Shown piece after piece: positions 8,183 through 17,344 of a DNA stretch of 39,921 bases. This stretch comes from Laribacter sp. (GTDB lineage: Bacteria; Pseudomonadota; Gammaproteobacteria; Burkholderiales; Aquaspirillaceae). Below the pieces are notes generated by a model. That model searched no databases. It worked only from the letters and a program-made list of their open reading frames with translations, and was not told where the DNA came from. The stretch covers positions 1-39,921 of the forward strand of contig JAGPIM010000003.1 of NCBI GenBank assembly GCA_018055005.1, read 5' to 3'. Position 1 is the stretch's first letter, and each line of letters opens with the position of its first letter. The position numbers and the translations under genes were made by a program.

Positions 8183-11065
8183 ATGCAAGAAATGAATGTC
8201 AAACAGTTCGCCGGCGAGTTGAAGATGCAGCCCGAGCATTTGCTCGAACAGCTCAAATCCGCCGGTGTCAACAAAACTTCCATCAATGACGCATTGAGTC
8301 ACACGGACAAGGAGCGCCTCCTTGACTTCCTGCGGCAAGGCCGCAACGAAGGCGGGCGTGTCACGCTCAAGCGCAAGGAAACCTCAGAAGTGCGTGCCAA
8401 CGATGCTTCCGGCCGCTCACGCACCATCCAGGTAGAAGTGCGCAAGAAGCGCGTGCTGGAGCGCCCGGCCGAAGCCGCCCGTCCGGCAGCAGCGCCTGCT
8501 GTAGCCCAGGAGGCCCAGCCTGCCGAAGTGCATGAGCCGGAAGCCCGTCCGCAGGCCCCTGCCGCCGAACCGGCGCTCAAGCCGGCTGACCGTGTGGGCG
8601 CCCCGGCCGTTCGTACCGAGCGCAAGCCGGAGCCGAAAACCGAGCCTGCCAAAGCCGAGTCTGCTCGTGCTGCCAAACCGGAGCCGAAGCCGGAGCCTGT
8701 CAAGGCTGAACCGGCCAAGCCCGCTGCCGAGGCAGCTCCTGCTGCCGAAACCGCACAGCCGGCTGCTGCACCTGCCGCCCGCCCCGTGTCGATTCTGAGC
8801 GCCGAGGAAATCGCCTCGCGTGAAGCCGAAGAGCGTCGTCAGGCCGAGCTGCGTGCCCGTCAGGAAGCCCTGATCCGTGAACGCCAGGAGCGCGAGGCCC
8901 GCCGCATGGCAGCCAAGCTGGCCGCCCAGCAAAAGGCCCAGGAAGCGGCTAATCCGAAGCCGGTGGCTGAAAAGCCTGCGGAATCGCGGCCGGCCAAACC
9001 GGCTGATGGCCGCAGTGCGGCCCGTCCGGCTTCGGCAGCCCGTCCGGCTGCCGGTGGTGCCCGTCCGGCTCCGGCTGGCGCACCCGCAGGGGCAGCCCGC
9101 CCGGCTGGCAGTGGCGGCGACGACCGTCGTGGTACCGGCGGCAAGAAACCCGGTGGCGGCAATAACGACCGCGATGGTGGCAAGAAGCGTGGCGGCCTGA
9201 AGACCCGCGGCGGCGATGCCTCCTCGGGCTGGAAGAGCGGCTCCCGCAAGGGCAAGCGTCAGCAGCAGGACAACCAGCACGCCTTCCAGGCACCGGCCGA
9301 GCCGATCGTGCATGAAGTCATGGTGCCGGAAACCATTTCGGTGGCCGATCTGGCTCACAAGATGGCCGTGAAGGCTGCTGAAGTGATCAAGGCGCTCATG
9401 AAGATGGGCATGATGGTCACCATCAACCAGGTGCTTGACCAGGAAACCGCCCTGATCGTAGTCGAGGAGCTCGGCCACATTGGCAAGGCTGCCAAGACCG
9501 ATGATCCGGAAGCCTATCTGGATGTCGAAGACGGCAATGTCGTCGAAGCCAGGCAGGAGCACCGTGCGCCGGTCGTGACCGTGATGGGCCACGTCGACCA
9601 CGGCAAGACCTCGCTGCTGGACCGTATCCGCAAAGCCAAGGTGGCTGCCGGTGAAGCCGGTGGCATTACCCAGCATATCGGTGCTTACCACGTGGATACC
9701 CCGCGCGGCATGATCACCTTCCTCGATACCCCGGGTCACGAAGCGTTTACCGCCATGCGTGCCCGTGGTGCCAAGGCAACCGACATCGTGGTGCTGGTAG
9801 TGGCCGCTGACGATGGCGTGATGCCGCAGACCATCGAAGCCGTCCACCATGCCAAGGCCGCCGGTGTGCCGATCGTGGTGGCCGTCAACAAGATTGACAA
9901 GCAGGGTGCCAACCCCGAGCGCATCCGCCAGGAACTGGTTGCCCAGGAAGTGGTGCCGGAAGACTGGGGTGGCGACACCCAGTTTGTCGAAGTGTCGGCC
10001 AAGCAAGGCCTCAACATCGACGGACTGCTGGAAGCCATCCTGCTTCAGGCCGAAGTGCTGGAACTGACCGCTCCGGTTGATGCTCCGGCCAAGGGCATCA
10101 TCGTCGAAGCCCGTCTGGACAAGGGGCGTGGCTCGGTGGCAACGCTGCTGGTGCAGTCGGGTACCCTGCGCAAGGGTGACGTGTTGCTGGCCGGTACCGC
10201 ATTCGGCCGCGTGCGTGCCATGCTGGACGAAGACGGCAAGCAGATCGAAGAAGCCGGTCCGTCGATTCCGGTGGAAATCCTCGGCCTGTCGGATGTGCCG
10301 GGTGCCGGTGAAGACGCCATGGTGCTGGCTGACGAGAAGAAGGCGCGTGAAATCGCCAACTTCCGCGCCGGCAAGTACCGCGACGTCCGCCTTGCCAAGC
10401 AGCAGGCCGCCAAGCTGGAAAACATGTTTGCCCAGATGGCCGAAGGCGAAGTCCGTTCCCTGCCGCTGATCATCAAGGCCGACGTACAAGGTTCGTACGA
10501 AGCCCTGGCCGGCAGCCTGCAAAAGCTGTCGACCGACGAAGTGCGCGTGCAGATCCTGCACTCGGGCGTCGGTGGCATCACCGAATCCGACGTCAACCTG
10601 GCAGCGGCTTCCAATGCGGTCATCATCGGCTTCAACACCCGTGCCGATGCCACTGCCCGCAAGGTGGCCGAAGCCAACGGCGTGGACATCCGTTACTACA
10701 ACGTGATCTACGATGCAATCGACGAAGTGAAGTCGGCGCTGTCGGGCATGCTGGCACCGGAGAAGAAGGAAGAAATCACCGGTACCGCCGAAGTGCGTCA
10801 GCTCTTCGTGGTGTCCAAGGTCGGCACGATTGCCGGTTGCATGGTCATCGACGGCATGGTCAAGCGGACTTCGCGCATTCGCGTCATCCGCAACCACGTG
10901 GTGGTGCACGACGGCGAGCTCGACTCCCTCAAGCGTTTCAAGGACGACGTCAAGGAAGTCAAGCAGGGCTACGACTGCGGCATCATGCTCAAGGGTTTCA
11001 ACGACCTGCTCGAAGGCGACCAGCTGGAAGCCTACGAAATCGTCGAAGTTGCCCGCTCGCTGTAA
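8183..11065 (+). CDS. infB: Translation initiation factor IF-2
   Basis: This is the GTPase that brings initiator tRNA to the 30S subunit and promotes subunit joining. At 960 residues it is long because of an Ala/Pro/Glu/Lys-rich linker (about 95-300) and a Gly/Arg-rich stretch after it. Domains in order: first IF2-N (1-52), linker, second IF2-N (about 375-425), G domain with GHVDHGKT (469-476), DTPGHE (515-520) and NKID (569-572), then beta-barrel domains and the C-terminal fMet-tRNA-binding domain. The start at 8183 has AGGAA five bases upstream; an ATG three codons later is the alternative. The linker is rich in direct repeats of Pro-Ala-Lys-Pro-Glu type, normal for this factor. Confidence 0.98.
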   Translation: MQEMNVKQFAGELKMQPEHLLEQLKSAGVNKTSINDALSHTDKERLLDFLRQGRNEGGRVTLKRKETSEVRANDASGRSRTIQVEVRKKRVLERPAEAARPAAAPAVAQEAQPAEVHEPEARPQAPAAEPALKPADRVGAPAVRTERKPEPKTEPAKAESARAAKPEPKPEPVKAEPAKPAAEAAPAAETAQPAAAPAARPVSILSAEEIASREAEERRQAELRARQEALIRERQEREARRMAAKLAAQQKAQEAANPKPVAEKPAESRPAKPADGRSAARPASAARPAAGGARPAPAGAPAGAARPAGSGGDDRRGTGGKKPGGGNNDRDGGKKRGGLKTRGGDASSGWKSGSRKGKRQQQDNQHAFQAPAEPIVHEVMVPETISVADLAHKMAVKAAEVIKALMKMGMMVTINQVLDQETALIVVEELGHIGKAAKTDDPEAYLDVEDGNVVEARQEHRAPVVTVMGHVDHGKTSLLDRIRKAKVAAGEAGGITQHIGAYHVDTPRGMITFLDTPGHEAFTAMRARGAKATDIVVLVVAADDGVMPQTIEAVHHAKAAGVPIVVAVNKIDKQGANPERIRQELVAQEVVPEDWGGDTQFVEVSAKQGLNIDGLLEAILLQAEVLELTAPVDAPAKGIIVEARLDKGRGSVATLLVQSGTLRKGDVLLAGTAFGRVRAMLDEDGKQIEEAGPSIPVEILGLSDVPGAGEDAMVLADEKKAREIANFRAGKYRDVRLAKQQAAKLENMFAQMAEGEVRSLPLIIKADVQGSYEALAGSLQKLSTDEVRVQILHSGVGGITESDVNLAAASNAVIIGFNTRADATARKVAEANGVDIRYYNVIYDAIDEVKSALSGMLAPEKKEEITGTAEVRQLFVVSKVGTIAGCMVIDGMVKRTSRIRVIRNHVVVHDGELDSLKRFKDDVKEVKQGYDCGIMLKGFNDLLEGDQLEAYEIVEVARSL

Positions 11066-11081
11066 CCGGGTTGCATGACAG

Positions 11082-11110
11082 GGCGGCGGGGCGATTCCCG
11101 CCGCCTTTTT
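11082..11110 (+). terminator. Strong intrinsic terminator between infB and rbfA
   Basis: GGCGGCGGG and CCCGCCGCC form a nine-base-pair, nearly all-GC stem with a six-base loop, followed directly by five T. It begins 17 bases after the infB stop and ends 18 bases before the rbfA start, so it lies inside the conserved operon and should reduce downstream expression unless read through. Confidence 0.85.
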
Positions 11111-11128
11111 GTTTCAGGAGACAGAATC

Positions 11129-11518
11129 ATGGCTCGCAAAAAGGGATTTTCCCGTGCTGACCGGGTGGCCGACCAGATCCAGCGTGATCTGGCCGAACTG
11201 ATCCGGGTCGAGCTGAAAGATCCGCGCACCGGCTTCATTACCCTGACCGGGGTGGAGGTCACGCGCGATTATTCGCACGCCAAAGTGTTTTATACCGTGC
11301 TGAACAGCGAGGACCTGTCGGAAACCCAGTCCACGCTGGAGAGGGCGTCTGGCTGGCTGCGCAGCGAAATTGCCCGTGGCATCCGGCTCTTTACCGTGCC
11401 GGAACTGCATTTTGTGTACGACGAGTCGGTCGAGCGCGGCATGTACATGGACCGCCTGCTGGATCAGGTGGCAGAAGCTGACGCACAGTTGCCACGCGAC
11501 GACGACAAGCAGGACTGA
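11129..11518 (+). CDS. rbfA: Ribosome-binding factor A
   Basis: RbfA is a cold-shock assembly factor that binds free 30S subunits and helps mature the 5' end of 16S rRNA. The 129-residue protein has the KH-like fold with RADRVADQIQRDLAELI at the start, ELKDPRTGFITLTGVEVTRDYSHAKVF, and VPELHFVYDESVERG near the end, all diagnostic. The ATG at 11129 has CAGGAGA ten bases upstream; a longer in-frame GTG at 11075 lies in the terminator region and is rejected. truB begins 10 bases after the stop. Confidence 0.96.
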   Translation: MARKKGFSRADRVADQIQRDLAELIRVELKDPRTGFITLTGVEVTRDYSHAKVFYTVLNSEDLSETQSTLERASGWLRSEIARGIRLFTVPELHFVYDESVERGMYMDRLLDQVAEADAQLPRDDDKQD

Positions 11519-11527
11519 TACATCGGC

Positions 11528-12475
11528 ATGGCGCAACAGAAACCCCGCATTGAGCGCCGTCCGCTGGATGGCGTGCTGTTACTGGACAAGCCATGCGGCA
11601 TGACCAGCAACACGGCCCTGCAACGGGCCCGCTGGCTGTATCGTGCCCAGAAGGGCGGGCATACCGGTGTGCTGGATCCACTGGCAACCGGTTTGCTGCC
11701 CCTGTGCTTTGGTGAGGCCACCAAGTTTTCGGCCTTTCTGCTGGATGCCGACAAGGGCTATCGGGCCACGCTGCGTTTCGGGGCGGTCAGCTCGACGCTG
11801 GACCGCGAGGGCGAGATTACTCCGGTGGCGCCGCCGGGTTTTGACCGTGAACGGCTGGAAGCGGTCATCCGGGATTTCATGGGCGTAATCGAGCAGGTAC
11901 CGCCGATGTATTCCGCCCTCAAGTTCCAGGGCAAGGCGCTCTATGAGTATGCCCGTGCCGGAATCGAAATCGAGCGCAAAGTGAGGCAGGTGACGATTCA
12001 CCGGATCGATCTGCTGGCGTTTGACGGCGAAACGGCGGTCATGGACGTGGCGTGCAGCAAGGGGACCTATATCCGCACGCTGGCGGCTGACATCGGTGAA
12101 CGTCTGGGATGTGGTGCTTATCTGACTGACCTGCGGCGCACGACCACCGCCGGCTTCCGGCTGGAGCAGACCGTGACGCTGGAGCAACTGGAGGCACTGG
12201 ATGAGGCCGGCCGCGACGGACTGCTGTTGCCGGCGGATATCCTGGTCAGCCACTTGCCCCGGGTCGTGGTGGACGAGGCGGATTTCCAGCGCATGACGCA
12301 TGGTCAGCCGGCTGCCGTTGATCCGGAAAAAGCCGTGCAGAGGGATGAGAAAGCTGCGACAATCTCGCGCTTGCGCCTGTACGCAGAAGACGGGCGTTTT
12401 TTCGGCCTTGGCGAAATCCGTGCAGACGGCAGGTTATGGCCGGATCGAATGCTGGCAAAAGCCCGCGAGGACTGA
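11528..12475 (+). CDS. truB: tRNA pseudouridine55 synthase
   Basis: TruB converts U55 to pseudouridine in the T-loop of nearly all tRNAs and also acts as a tRNA chaperone. The protein has 315 residues. The catalytic aspartate is Asp50 in GGHTGVLDPLATGLLP. Other family motifs are VPPMYSALKFQGKALYEYAR and CSKGTYIRTLAADIGERLGCGAYL. A C-terminal PUA-like region follows (last 70 residues). The ribosome site before the ATG at 11528 is weak, and the close spacing to rbfA suggests coupled translation. Confidence 0.97.
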   Translation: MAQQKPRIERRPLDGVLLLDKPCGMTSNTALQRARWLYRAQKGGHTGVLDPLATGLLPLCFGEATKFSAFLLDADKGYRATLRFGAVSSTLDREGEITPVAPPGFDRERLEAVIRDFMGVIEQVPPMYSALKFQGKALYEYARAGIEIERKVRQVTIHRIDLLAFDGETAVMDVACSKGTYIRTLAADIGERLGCGAYLTDLRRTTTAGFRLEQTVTLEQLEALDEAGRDGLLLPADILVSHLPRVVVDEADFQRMTHGQPAAVDPEKAVQRDEKAATISRLRLYAEDGRFFGLGEIRADGRLWPDRMLAKARED

Positions 12476-12524
12476 TGCCGGCACTTGGGAGTACGGAAGG
12501 GTTGCGGCTCACCGTGCTTGTCTC

Positions 12525-12546
12525 GGGACTTGCGTCCCTGCTTTTT
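12525..12546 (+). promoter_or_regulatory. Short hairpin plus T-run in the rpsO leader
   Basis: GGGAC-TTGC-GTCCC is a five-base-pair stem followed by TGCTTTTT, in the 88-base gap between truB and rpsO. It could be a weak terminator after truB or part of an S15 autoregulatory leader; the sequence alone cannot decide. Confidence 0.4.
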
Positions 12547-12563
12547 GAAAATGGAAACAAAAA

Positions 12564-12833
12564 ATGGCCATCTCGACCGAACTGAAGGCGGAAATCGTCA
12601 AGGACTACCAGCGCGCTGAAGGCGATACCGGTTCCCCGGAAGTGCAAGTGGCACTGCTGACCGCCCGCATCAATGACCTGACCCCGCACTTCAAGGCCAA
12701 CACCAAGGATCACCACAGCCGTCGTGGCCTCCTGAAAATGGTGAGCCGTCGTCGCAAGCTGCTTGACTACCTCAAGCGCACCGACGCCGAAGCCTATCGC
12801 GCCCTGATTACCCGTCTGGGTCTGCGCAAGTAA
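12564..12833 (+). CDS. rpsO: 30S ribosomal protein S15
   Basis: S15 is a primary binder of the central domain of 16S rRNA and forms an intersubunit bridge. The 89-residue length is exactly that of the family. It contains [24 protein letters not shown] and [23 protein letters not shown], the rRNA-contact helices. The ATG at 12564 follows GGAAAC. In E. coli rpsO and pnp form one operon with S15 autoregulation; the same gene order holds here with a terminator in between. Confidence 0.98.
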   Translation: MAISTELKAEIVKDYQRAEGDTGSPEVQVALLTARINDLTPHFKANTKDHHSRRGLLKMVSRRRKLLDYLKRTDAEAYRALITRLGLRK

Positions 12834-12847
12834 GCTTCGTATCACGG

Positions 12848-12884
12848 AGAGGTCGCAGACTCAGGTTTGCGACCTCTTTGTTTA
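12848..12884 (+). terminator. Intrinsic terminator after rpsO
   Basis: AGAGGTCGCA (12848-12857) and TGCGACCTCT (12868-12877) form a ten-base-pair stem with a ten-base loop, followed by TTGTTTA. It separates rpsO from the pnp leader, as the rpsO terminator does in E. coli. Confidence 0.85.
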
Positions 12885-12943
12885 TGGGTTGCCGCAGATT
12901 GTTTATGCTGTGACCGGCAGTACCGCAGCACCATTACTGTTTC

Positions 12944-13010
12944 GCAACGGGGGGGAGCCTCTACCTATCGTGGTCAGGTTGTCGCGATGATAGGTAGGGG
13001 TTCCCGTTGC
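12944..13010 (+). promoter_or_regulatory. Long stem-loop in the pnp leader, likely RNase III processing site
   Basis: GCAACGGG (12944-12951) pairs with CCCGTTGC (13003-13010). After an asymmetric internal loop, CCTCTACCTATC (12958-12969) pairs with GATAGGTAGGGG (12989-13000) with one G-U pair. The structure ends 44 bases before the pnp start and has no U-run. In E. coli an RNase III-cleaved hairpin in the same place mediates PNPase autoregulation; equivalence here is inference. Confidence 0.7.
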
Positions 13011-13054
13011 AGCCCGCCACCCGTGGGGTGGCTCAAGCCTCAAGGAAAACCTCA

Positions 13055-15160
13055 GTGTTCAACAAATTCAGCAAGACCTTCCAGTACGGTCGTCACACCG
13101 TCAAGCTCGAAACCGGTGAAATCGCCCGCCAGGCCTCCGGCAGTGTGCTGGTAAGCATGGACGATACCGTCGTGCTGGTCGCCGTGACCGTCAACAAGGA
13201 CGTGAAGCCAGGGCAGGACTTTTTCCCGCTGACCGTCGATTACTACGAACGTACCTACGCTGCCGGCAAGATCCCGGGCGGCTTCTTCAAGCGCGAAGGC
13301 AAGCAGAGCGAAAAGGAAATCCTGACCTGCCGCCTGATCGACCGTCCGATCCGCCCGCTGTTCCCGGCCGGCTTCTACCACGACGTGCAGGTCGTGGCGA
13401 CCGTGATGTCGCTCAATCCTGAAGTCGATGCCGACATCCCGGCCATGATCGGTGCTTCGGCTGCCATGGTGCTGGCCGGTGTGCCGTTCATGGGCCCGAT
13501 CGGGGCTGCCCGCGTGGGTTACGCCAACGGCGAATACATCCTCAACCCGACCAAGACCGAACTCACGACCAGCCAGCTGGATCTCGTGGTGGCCGGTACC
13601 GAATCGGCCGTGCTGATGGTCGAGTCCGAAGCCCAACAACTGCCGGAAGCAGTCATGCTCGGCGCCGTGGTGTACGGCCACGAGCAGATGCAGGCTGCCA
13701 TCAAGGCCATCAACGAACTGGCCGACGAAGTCAACCCGGTGATCTTCGAATGGGCTCCGGCTGCTGAAGACTCCGAACTGGTTGCCCAGGTCAAGGCACT
13801 GGCCGAAGCCGACGTGGCTGCTGCATTCAAGATCCGCCAGAAGCAGGCCCGCAGCCAGGCGCTGGGTGAAGCATGGAGCAAGGTCAAAGCCGCCCTGATC
13901 ACCGAAGAAACCGAGACCCTGCGCGCCAACCACATCAAGAGCCTGTTCAAGGAACTGGAAGCCAACGTCGTGCGCGGCCAGATCCTTGCCGGCGAACCGC
14001 GTATTGACGGTCGTGATACCCGTACCGTGCGCCCGATCGCCATCCGTACCGGCGTGCTGCCGCGTGCCCACGGCTCGGTGCTGTTCACCCGCGGCGAAAC
14101 CCAGGCGATGGTGTCCACCACACTGGGTACCAAGCAGGACGAGCAGATCATTGACGCGCTGGCCGGCGAATACACCGACCGCTTCATGCTGCACTACAAC
14201 TTCCCGCCGTACTCCACCGGTGAAACCGGCCGCATGGGTCCGCCCAAGCGTCGTGAAATCGGCCACGGCCGTCTGGCCAAGCGCGCGCTGATCGCCGTGC
14301 TGCCCAAACAGGAAGACTTCAGCTACTCGATGCGCGTGGTTTCGGAAATCACTGAATCCAACGGTTCGTCGTCGATGGCCTCGGTCTGCGGTGGCTGCCT
14401 GAGCCTGATGAATGCCGGTGTACCGCTGTCTGCCCACGTGGCCGGCATCGCCATGGGCCTGATCCTTGAAGACAACCGCTTTGCCGTCCTGACCGACATC
14501 CTGGGTGACGAAGATCACCTCGGTGACATGGACTTCAAGGTGGCCGGTACCGAAAACGGTGTGACTGCGCTGCAGATGGACATCAAGATCCAGGGCATCA
14601 CCAAGGAAATCATGCAGGTGGCGCTGGACCAGGCCAAGGAAGGCCGTTTGCACATCCTCGGCATCATGAAGAGCGCCATCGACGCTCCTCAGGAACTGTC
14701 GACCCACGCTCCGCGCCTGTACACCCTGCGCATCAATCCGGACAAGATCCGCGACGTGATCGGCAAGGGTGGCTCGGTGATCCGTGCCCTGACCGAAGAA
14801 ACCGGTACCAGCATCGATATCGCCGAAGACGGCCTGATCACCATCGCTTCGGTTTCGGCCGAAGGTGCAGAAGAGGCCAAGCGCCGTATCGAGGAAATCA
14901 CGGCTGAAGTGGAAATCGGCAAGATCTACGAAGGCACCGTGGTCAAGATCCTCGACAAGAACGTCGGTGCGATCGTGCAGATCATGCCGGGGCGTGACGG
15001 TCTGGTACACATCAGCCAGATTGCCAACGAACGGATTGCCAATGTGGCCGATCACCTCCAGGAAGGCCAGCAAGTACGAGTCAAAGTGCTGGAAACCGAC
15101 GAGCGTGGCCGTATCCGCCTGTCGATCAAGGCTGCTCTGGCTGACGCGCCTCAGGCCTGA
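13055..15160 (+). CDS. pnp: Polyribonucleotide nucleotidyltransferase (PNPase)
   Basis: PNPase degrades RNA phosphorolytically from the 3' end and is a trimeric degradosome exonuclease. The 701-residue protein has two RNase PH domains. The second carries the active-site region [15 protein letters not shown] and, further on, [19 protein letters not shown]. They are followed by a KH domain ([16 protein letters not shown], about residue 569) and an S1 domain (from about 625, [18 protein letters not shown]). I chose the GTG at 13055, which matches the family start ([15 protein letters not shown]) and has AAGGAA nine bases upstream. The in-frame ATG at 13007 is inside the leader stem-loop. Confidence 0.97.
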   Translation: MFNKFSKTFQYGRHTVKLETGEIARQASGSVLVSMDDTVVLVAVTVNKDVKPGQDFFPLTVDYYERTYAAGKIPGGFFKREGKQSEKEILTCRLIDRPIRPLFPAGFYHDVQVVATVMSLNPEVDADIPAMIGASAAMVLAGVPFMGPIGAARVGYANGEYILNPTKTELTTSQLDLVVAGTESAVLMVESEAQQLPEAVMLGAVVYGHEQMQAAIKAINELADEVNPVIFEWAPAAEDSELVAQVKALAEADVAAAFKIRQKQARSQALGEAWSKVKAALITEETETLRANHIKSLFKELEANVVRGQILAGEPRIDGRDTRTVRPIAIRTGVLPRAHGSVLFTRGETQAMVSTTLGTKQDEQIIDALAGEYTDRFMLHYNFPPYSTGETGRMGPPKRREIGHGRLAKRALIAVLPKQEDFSYSMRVVSEITESNGSSSMASVCGGCLSLMNAGVPLSAHVAGIAMGLILEDNRFAVLTDILGDEDHLGDMDFKVAGTENGVTALQMDIKIQGITKEIMQVALDQAKEGRLHILGIMKSAIDAPQELSTHAPRLYTLRINPDKIRDVIGKGGSVIRALTEETGTSIDIAEDGLITIASVSAEGAEEAKRRIEEITAEVEIGKIYEGTVVKILDKNVGAIVQIMPGRDGLVHISQIANERIANVADHLQEGQQVRVKVLETDERGRIRLSIKAALADAPQA

Positions 15161-15202
15161 TCCTGTACTGATGCCAGTCATGCCCTGGGGGCATGCTGGA
15201 TG

Positions 15203-15232
15203 AAAAAAGCCGGGCAAATTGCCCGGCTTTTT
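15203..15232. terminator. Bidirectional terminator after pnp
   Basis: AAAAGCCGGGC and GCCCGGCTTTT form an eleven-base-pair stem with a five-base loop, with an A-run on one side and a T-run on the other. It can end both pnp (plus) and the small membrane-protein gene on the minus strand. Confidence 0.9.
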
Positions 15233-15304
15233 GTTTGTCCTGCCGCCGTTGCATCGTCCGGTAAAAACACGCAGCAACGTGGCGGTCGTCCGGATGAAAG
15301 GCCT

Positions 15305-15673
15305 TTAGCGCATGGGAACCATCTGGACCGGCAGGCTCGGGTGCGGCAGGCGGGCCGGTGCCACCTGTGGAAGCGGCGCACTGGAGAGCGGCTGGGTGAT
15401 GGTGTATGACAGGTTCTGTTTGTGCTGGATGAAGAATATCCAGATGCAGAAAATGGTGGCGACCAGCATGGCGCTGGCAATCGTGATGTTGAGCGTGCGC
15501 TGCATGCTGGTCAGTGCCGCGTTATAGCGCCGCGACCGGAACCACAGTTCCTTTTCAAGGCTGTCGATCTTGTTTTCCAGCCGCTCGATGCGTTTGGTCA
15601 ATCCGGCATCTTCTCCATCCTGGAGGTTTTCTGCCGAGGGTCTCCGCTCCGGAGCGTGTTTTGAGGACAACAT
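15305..15673 (-). CDS. Unrecognised coiled-coil, single-pass membrane protein
   Basis: I do not recognise this 122-residue protein. Residues 27-43 (KRIERLENKIDSLEKEL) have a clear heptad pattern and should form a short coiled coil. A basic stretch follows, then one hydrophobic segment (about 63-83, ITIASAMLVATIFCIWIFF) and a Pro-rich tail after QHKQNLSYTITQPL. The coiled coil therefore precedes the membrane helix and the proline-rich tail lies on the other side. It might be a small structural or assembly factor, but nothing shows which. The start is unsupported by a good ribosome site. The frame is convincing because of the coiled coil plus transmembrane design and the shared terminator downstream. 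Confidence 0.55.
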   Translation of the reverse strand: MLSSKHAPERRPSAENLQDGEDAGLTKRIERLENKIDSLEKELWFRSRRYNAALTSMQRTLNITIASAMLVATIFCIWIFFIQHKQNLSYTITQPLSSAPLPQVAPARLPHPSLPVQMVPMR

Positions 15674-15957
15674 GCTTGATTCTGGAAGTCATGAAAAAAT
15701 GGACAGGCTGAATGATGAGCCAGTTCCGCCAGAAAGCAAATGCGCCAAGTCCATGATCCATCAACAAACAGTGCAGATACTCCAGGTGCATGTGACTCTT
15801 TTGTGATGATTGTTCATGGACAATGCATGGAGGAAGCTGTTGCCTTTCTCCTGACGAGGTTTCGGCTGTATGCAGGCAGGCGTTTGCCCGCAGCAAAATC
15901 CATGCTGGCCGGCTTGTCATGCAGGCTCATAATCAGGTCAACCAATGACGTGGATTA

Positions 15958-16296
15958 ATGCATATGTTCCGCGTGACCTTTGAGTCGTCACGTTTGCCGG
16001 CCCCGCGCACACTGTCCGTGCCCGCCGGTACCCTCTTGATTGATGTCATCCGGAATGAAGGGCTGCCACTCTGGTGGCGATGCGGGCACGGAACCTGTGG
16101 TGCCTGTGCCGTGACACTCGGTCATGCCGGTCAGCCAGAGCCGGTTCAACTGGCCAGAAAAGAGCGCAATGTCCTGATCCGGCATGGATTCCTGCCTCCC
16201 TCTGCGGTAACCGGCACGCTGTTTGAAGATGATCCGGCACAGGTCCGGCTGGCGTGCCATGTAACCGTGATGCAGGATATGACCGTTCGTTTCTGA
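15958..16296 (+). CDS. 2Fe-2S ferredoxin, plant-type
   Basis: This is a 112-residue soluble electron carrier of the adrenodoxin/plant ferredoxin superfamily. The cluster ligands are Cys42, Cys47 and Cys50 in RCGHGTCGAC and Cys100 in LACHV, the spacing C-X4-C-X2-C...C of this fold. The beta-grasp N-terminal strand FRVTFESSRLPAPRTLSVPAGTLLIDVIR is also typical. Its redox partner is unknown; no reductase or oxygenase gene is adjacent. It stands 61 bases before gnd, which has its own candidate promoter, so it is probably monocistronic. The start may be ATG 15958 or ATG 15964; neither has a strong ribosome site. Confidence 0.88.
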   Translation: MHMFRVTFESSRLPAPRTLSVPAGTLLIDVIRNEGLPLWWRCGHGTCGACAVTLGHAGQPEPVQLARKERNVLIRHGFLPPSAVTGTLFEDDPAQVRLACHVTVMQDMTVRF

Positions 16297-16319
16297 GTCC
16301 CGTCAGGAAATGACCCGGC

Positions 16320-16328
16320 TGCTATAAC
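16320..16328 (+). promoter_or_regulatory. Candidate extended -10 promoter of gnd-zwf
   Basis: TGCTATAAC matches TGnTATAAT closely and lies 29 bases before the gnd start. The -35 position (CCGTCA at 16300-16305, 17-base spacing) is weak. The call rests on the extended -10 only. Confidence 0.45.
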
Positions 16329-16357
16329 AGGCGGGCAACACTTGATTGGAGAATGAA

Positions 16358-17344
16358 ATGGAACTCGGCATGATCGGGCTGGGCCGCATGGGCAGCAATA
16401 TGACGCGTCGCCTGATTCACGGCGGGCATCATGTGTATGTCAATGATGTGAACCTGGCCGCCAGCGAAGCGCTGGCCGAGTGCGGTGCGCATGTCATGAT
16501 TGATCTGGCGGACATGTGTGCCCGGTTACCTTCGCCACGGATCATCTGGATGATGCTACCGGTCGGACGTGTTGATCTGGTCCTGAGCGAAATCCTGCCG
16601 TATATGGACGCGGGCGACATCATCGTTGACGGTGGTAATGCCTTCTATCAGGACACTCGTGCCCGTGCCCGGCAGTGTGACGTGCGGGGAGTGCACTATC
16701 TGGATGTCGGCGTATCCGGCGGAATCTGGGGGCTGGAGCGCGGTTATTGCCTGATGATCGGTGGTGACCCGATGGCGGCCAAGCGGCTGGAGCCGGTATT
16801 CATGGCACTGGCTCCCAGTACACCTCCCGAAGCCGCTGGGGCCGAGCGCGGATTCCTGTTCTGCGGACAGTCCGGGTCGGGCCACTTTGTCAAAATGGTC
16901 CATAACGGCATCGAGTACGGCATGATGGCCGCGCTGGCCGAGGGCTTCAATCTGCTGGAACACGCTGACTTTGCCAGCCATCTGCCTCCCCAGCCAGGGG
17001 TGGACCCGGATCATTATTCCTACACGCTGCCTCTGGCGGACATTGCCGAGCTGTGGCGACATGGCAGCGTGATTTCCAGCTGGCTGCTTGACCTGGCTTC
17101 CATGTCCCTGCTGCTTGATCCGGATCTGGAGCAGTTTTCCCCGCAGGTGGCCGATTCGGGTGAAGGGCGCTGGACCGTGCGGGCTGCGGTGGATTCCGGA
17201 GTGCCTTGTCCGGTGCTGACTGCGGCCCTGTTCGGGCGCTACAGCTCGCGCGGCCAGGATGACTTTGCCAACCGCCTGCTGTCGGCGCTGCGCTACCAGT
17301 TTGGCGGCCACATGAATTCTTCGCCCGTTAGATCCAAAGCATGA
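16358..17344 (+). CDS. gnd: 6-phosphogluconate dehydrogenase, decarboxylating (short type)
   Basis: This enzyme oxidises and decarboxylates 6-phosphogluconate to ribulose 5-phosphate. The N-terminal Rossmann motif is GMIGLGRMGSNMTRRL. The substrate region has DVGVSGGIWGLERGYCLMIGG and the catalytic HFVKMVHNGIEYGMM (lysine in the KMVHN motif). At 328 residues it is the short form often found to prefer NAD, not the 470-residue E. coli form; cofactor preference is inference. ATG 16358 has GGAGAA seven bases upstream; an earlier TTG is rejected. Its stop overlaps the zwf start (ATGA), so the two dehydrogenases are made together. Confidence 0.93.
   Translation: MELGMIGLGRMGSNMTRRLIHGGHHVYVNDVNLAASEALAECGAHVMIDLADMCARLPSPRIIWMMLPVGRVDLVLSEILPYMDAGDIIVDGGNAFYQDTRARARQCDVRGVHYLDVGVSGGIWGLERGYCLMIGGDPMAAKRLEPVFMALAPSTPPEAAGAERGFLFCGQSGSGHFVKMVHNGIEYGMMAALAEGFNLLEHADFASHLPPQPGVDPDHYSYTLPLADIAELWRHGSVISSWLLDLASMSLLLDPDLEQFSPQVADSGEGRWTVRAAVDSGVPCPVLTAALFGRYSSRGQDDFANRLLSALRYQFGGHMNSSPVRSKA

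Noticed and set aside
8417..10909. An 830-codon open frame antisense to infB
   Set aside because: It mirrors the codon use of IF-2, whose domains are all intact on the plus strand. The His/Gly/Arg-rich translation has no domain, and no ribosome site is seen.
12889..12909. A possible promoter (TTGCCG and TATGCT) for pnp after the rpsO terminator
   Set aside because: The spacer is only nine bases, so the boxes cannot work as a pair.
13052..15277. A 741-codon open frame antisense to pnp
   Set aside because: This is a GC-rich shadow of the PNPase gene. Its translation is His/Gly/Asp-rich and resembles nothing.
15555..15920. A 121-codon minus-strand frame overlapping the coiled-coil protein gene
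   Set aside because: It lacks any domain or hydrophobic pattern, and the overlapping frame encodes a sensible coiled-coil plus membrane protein.
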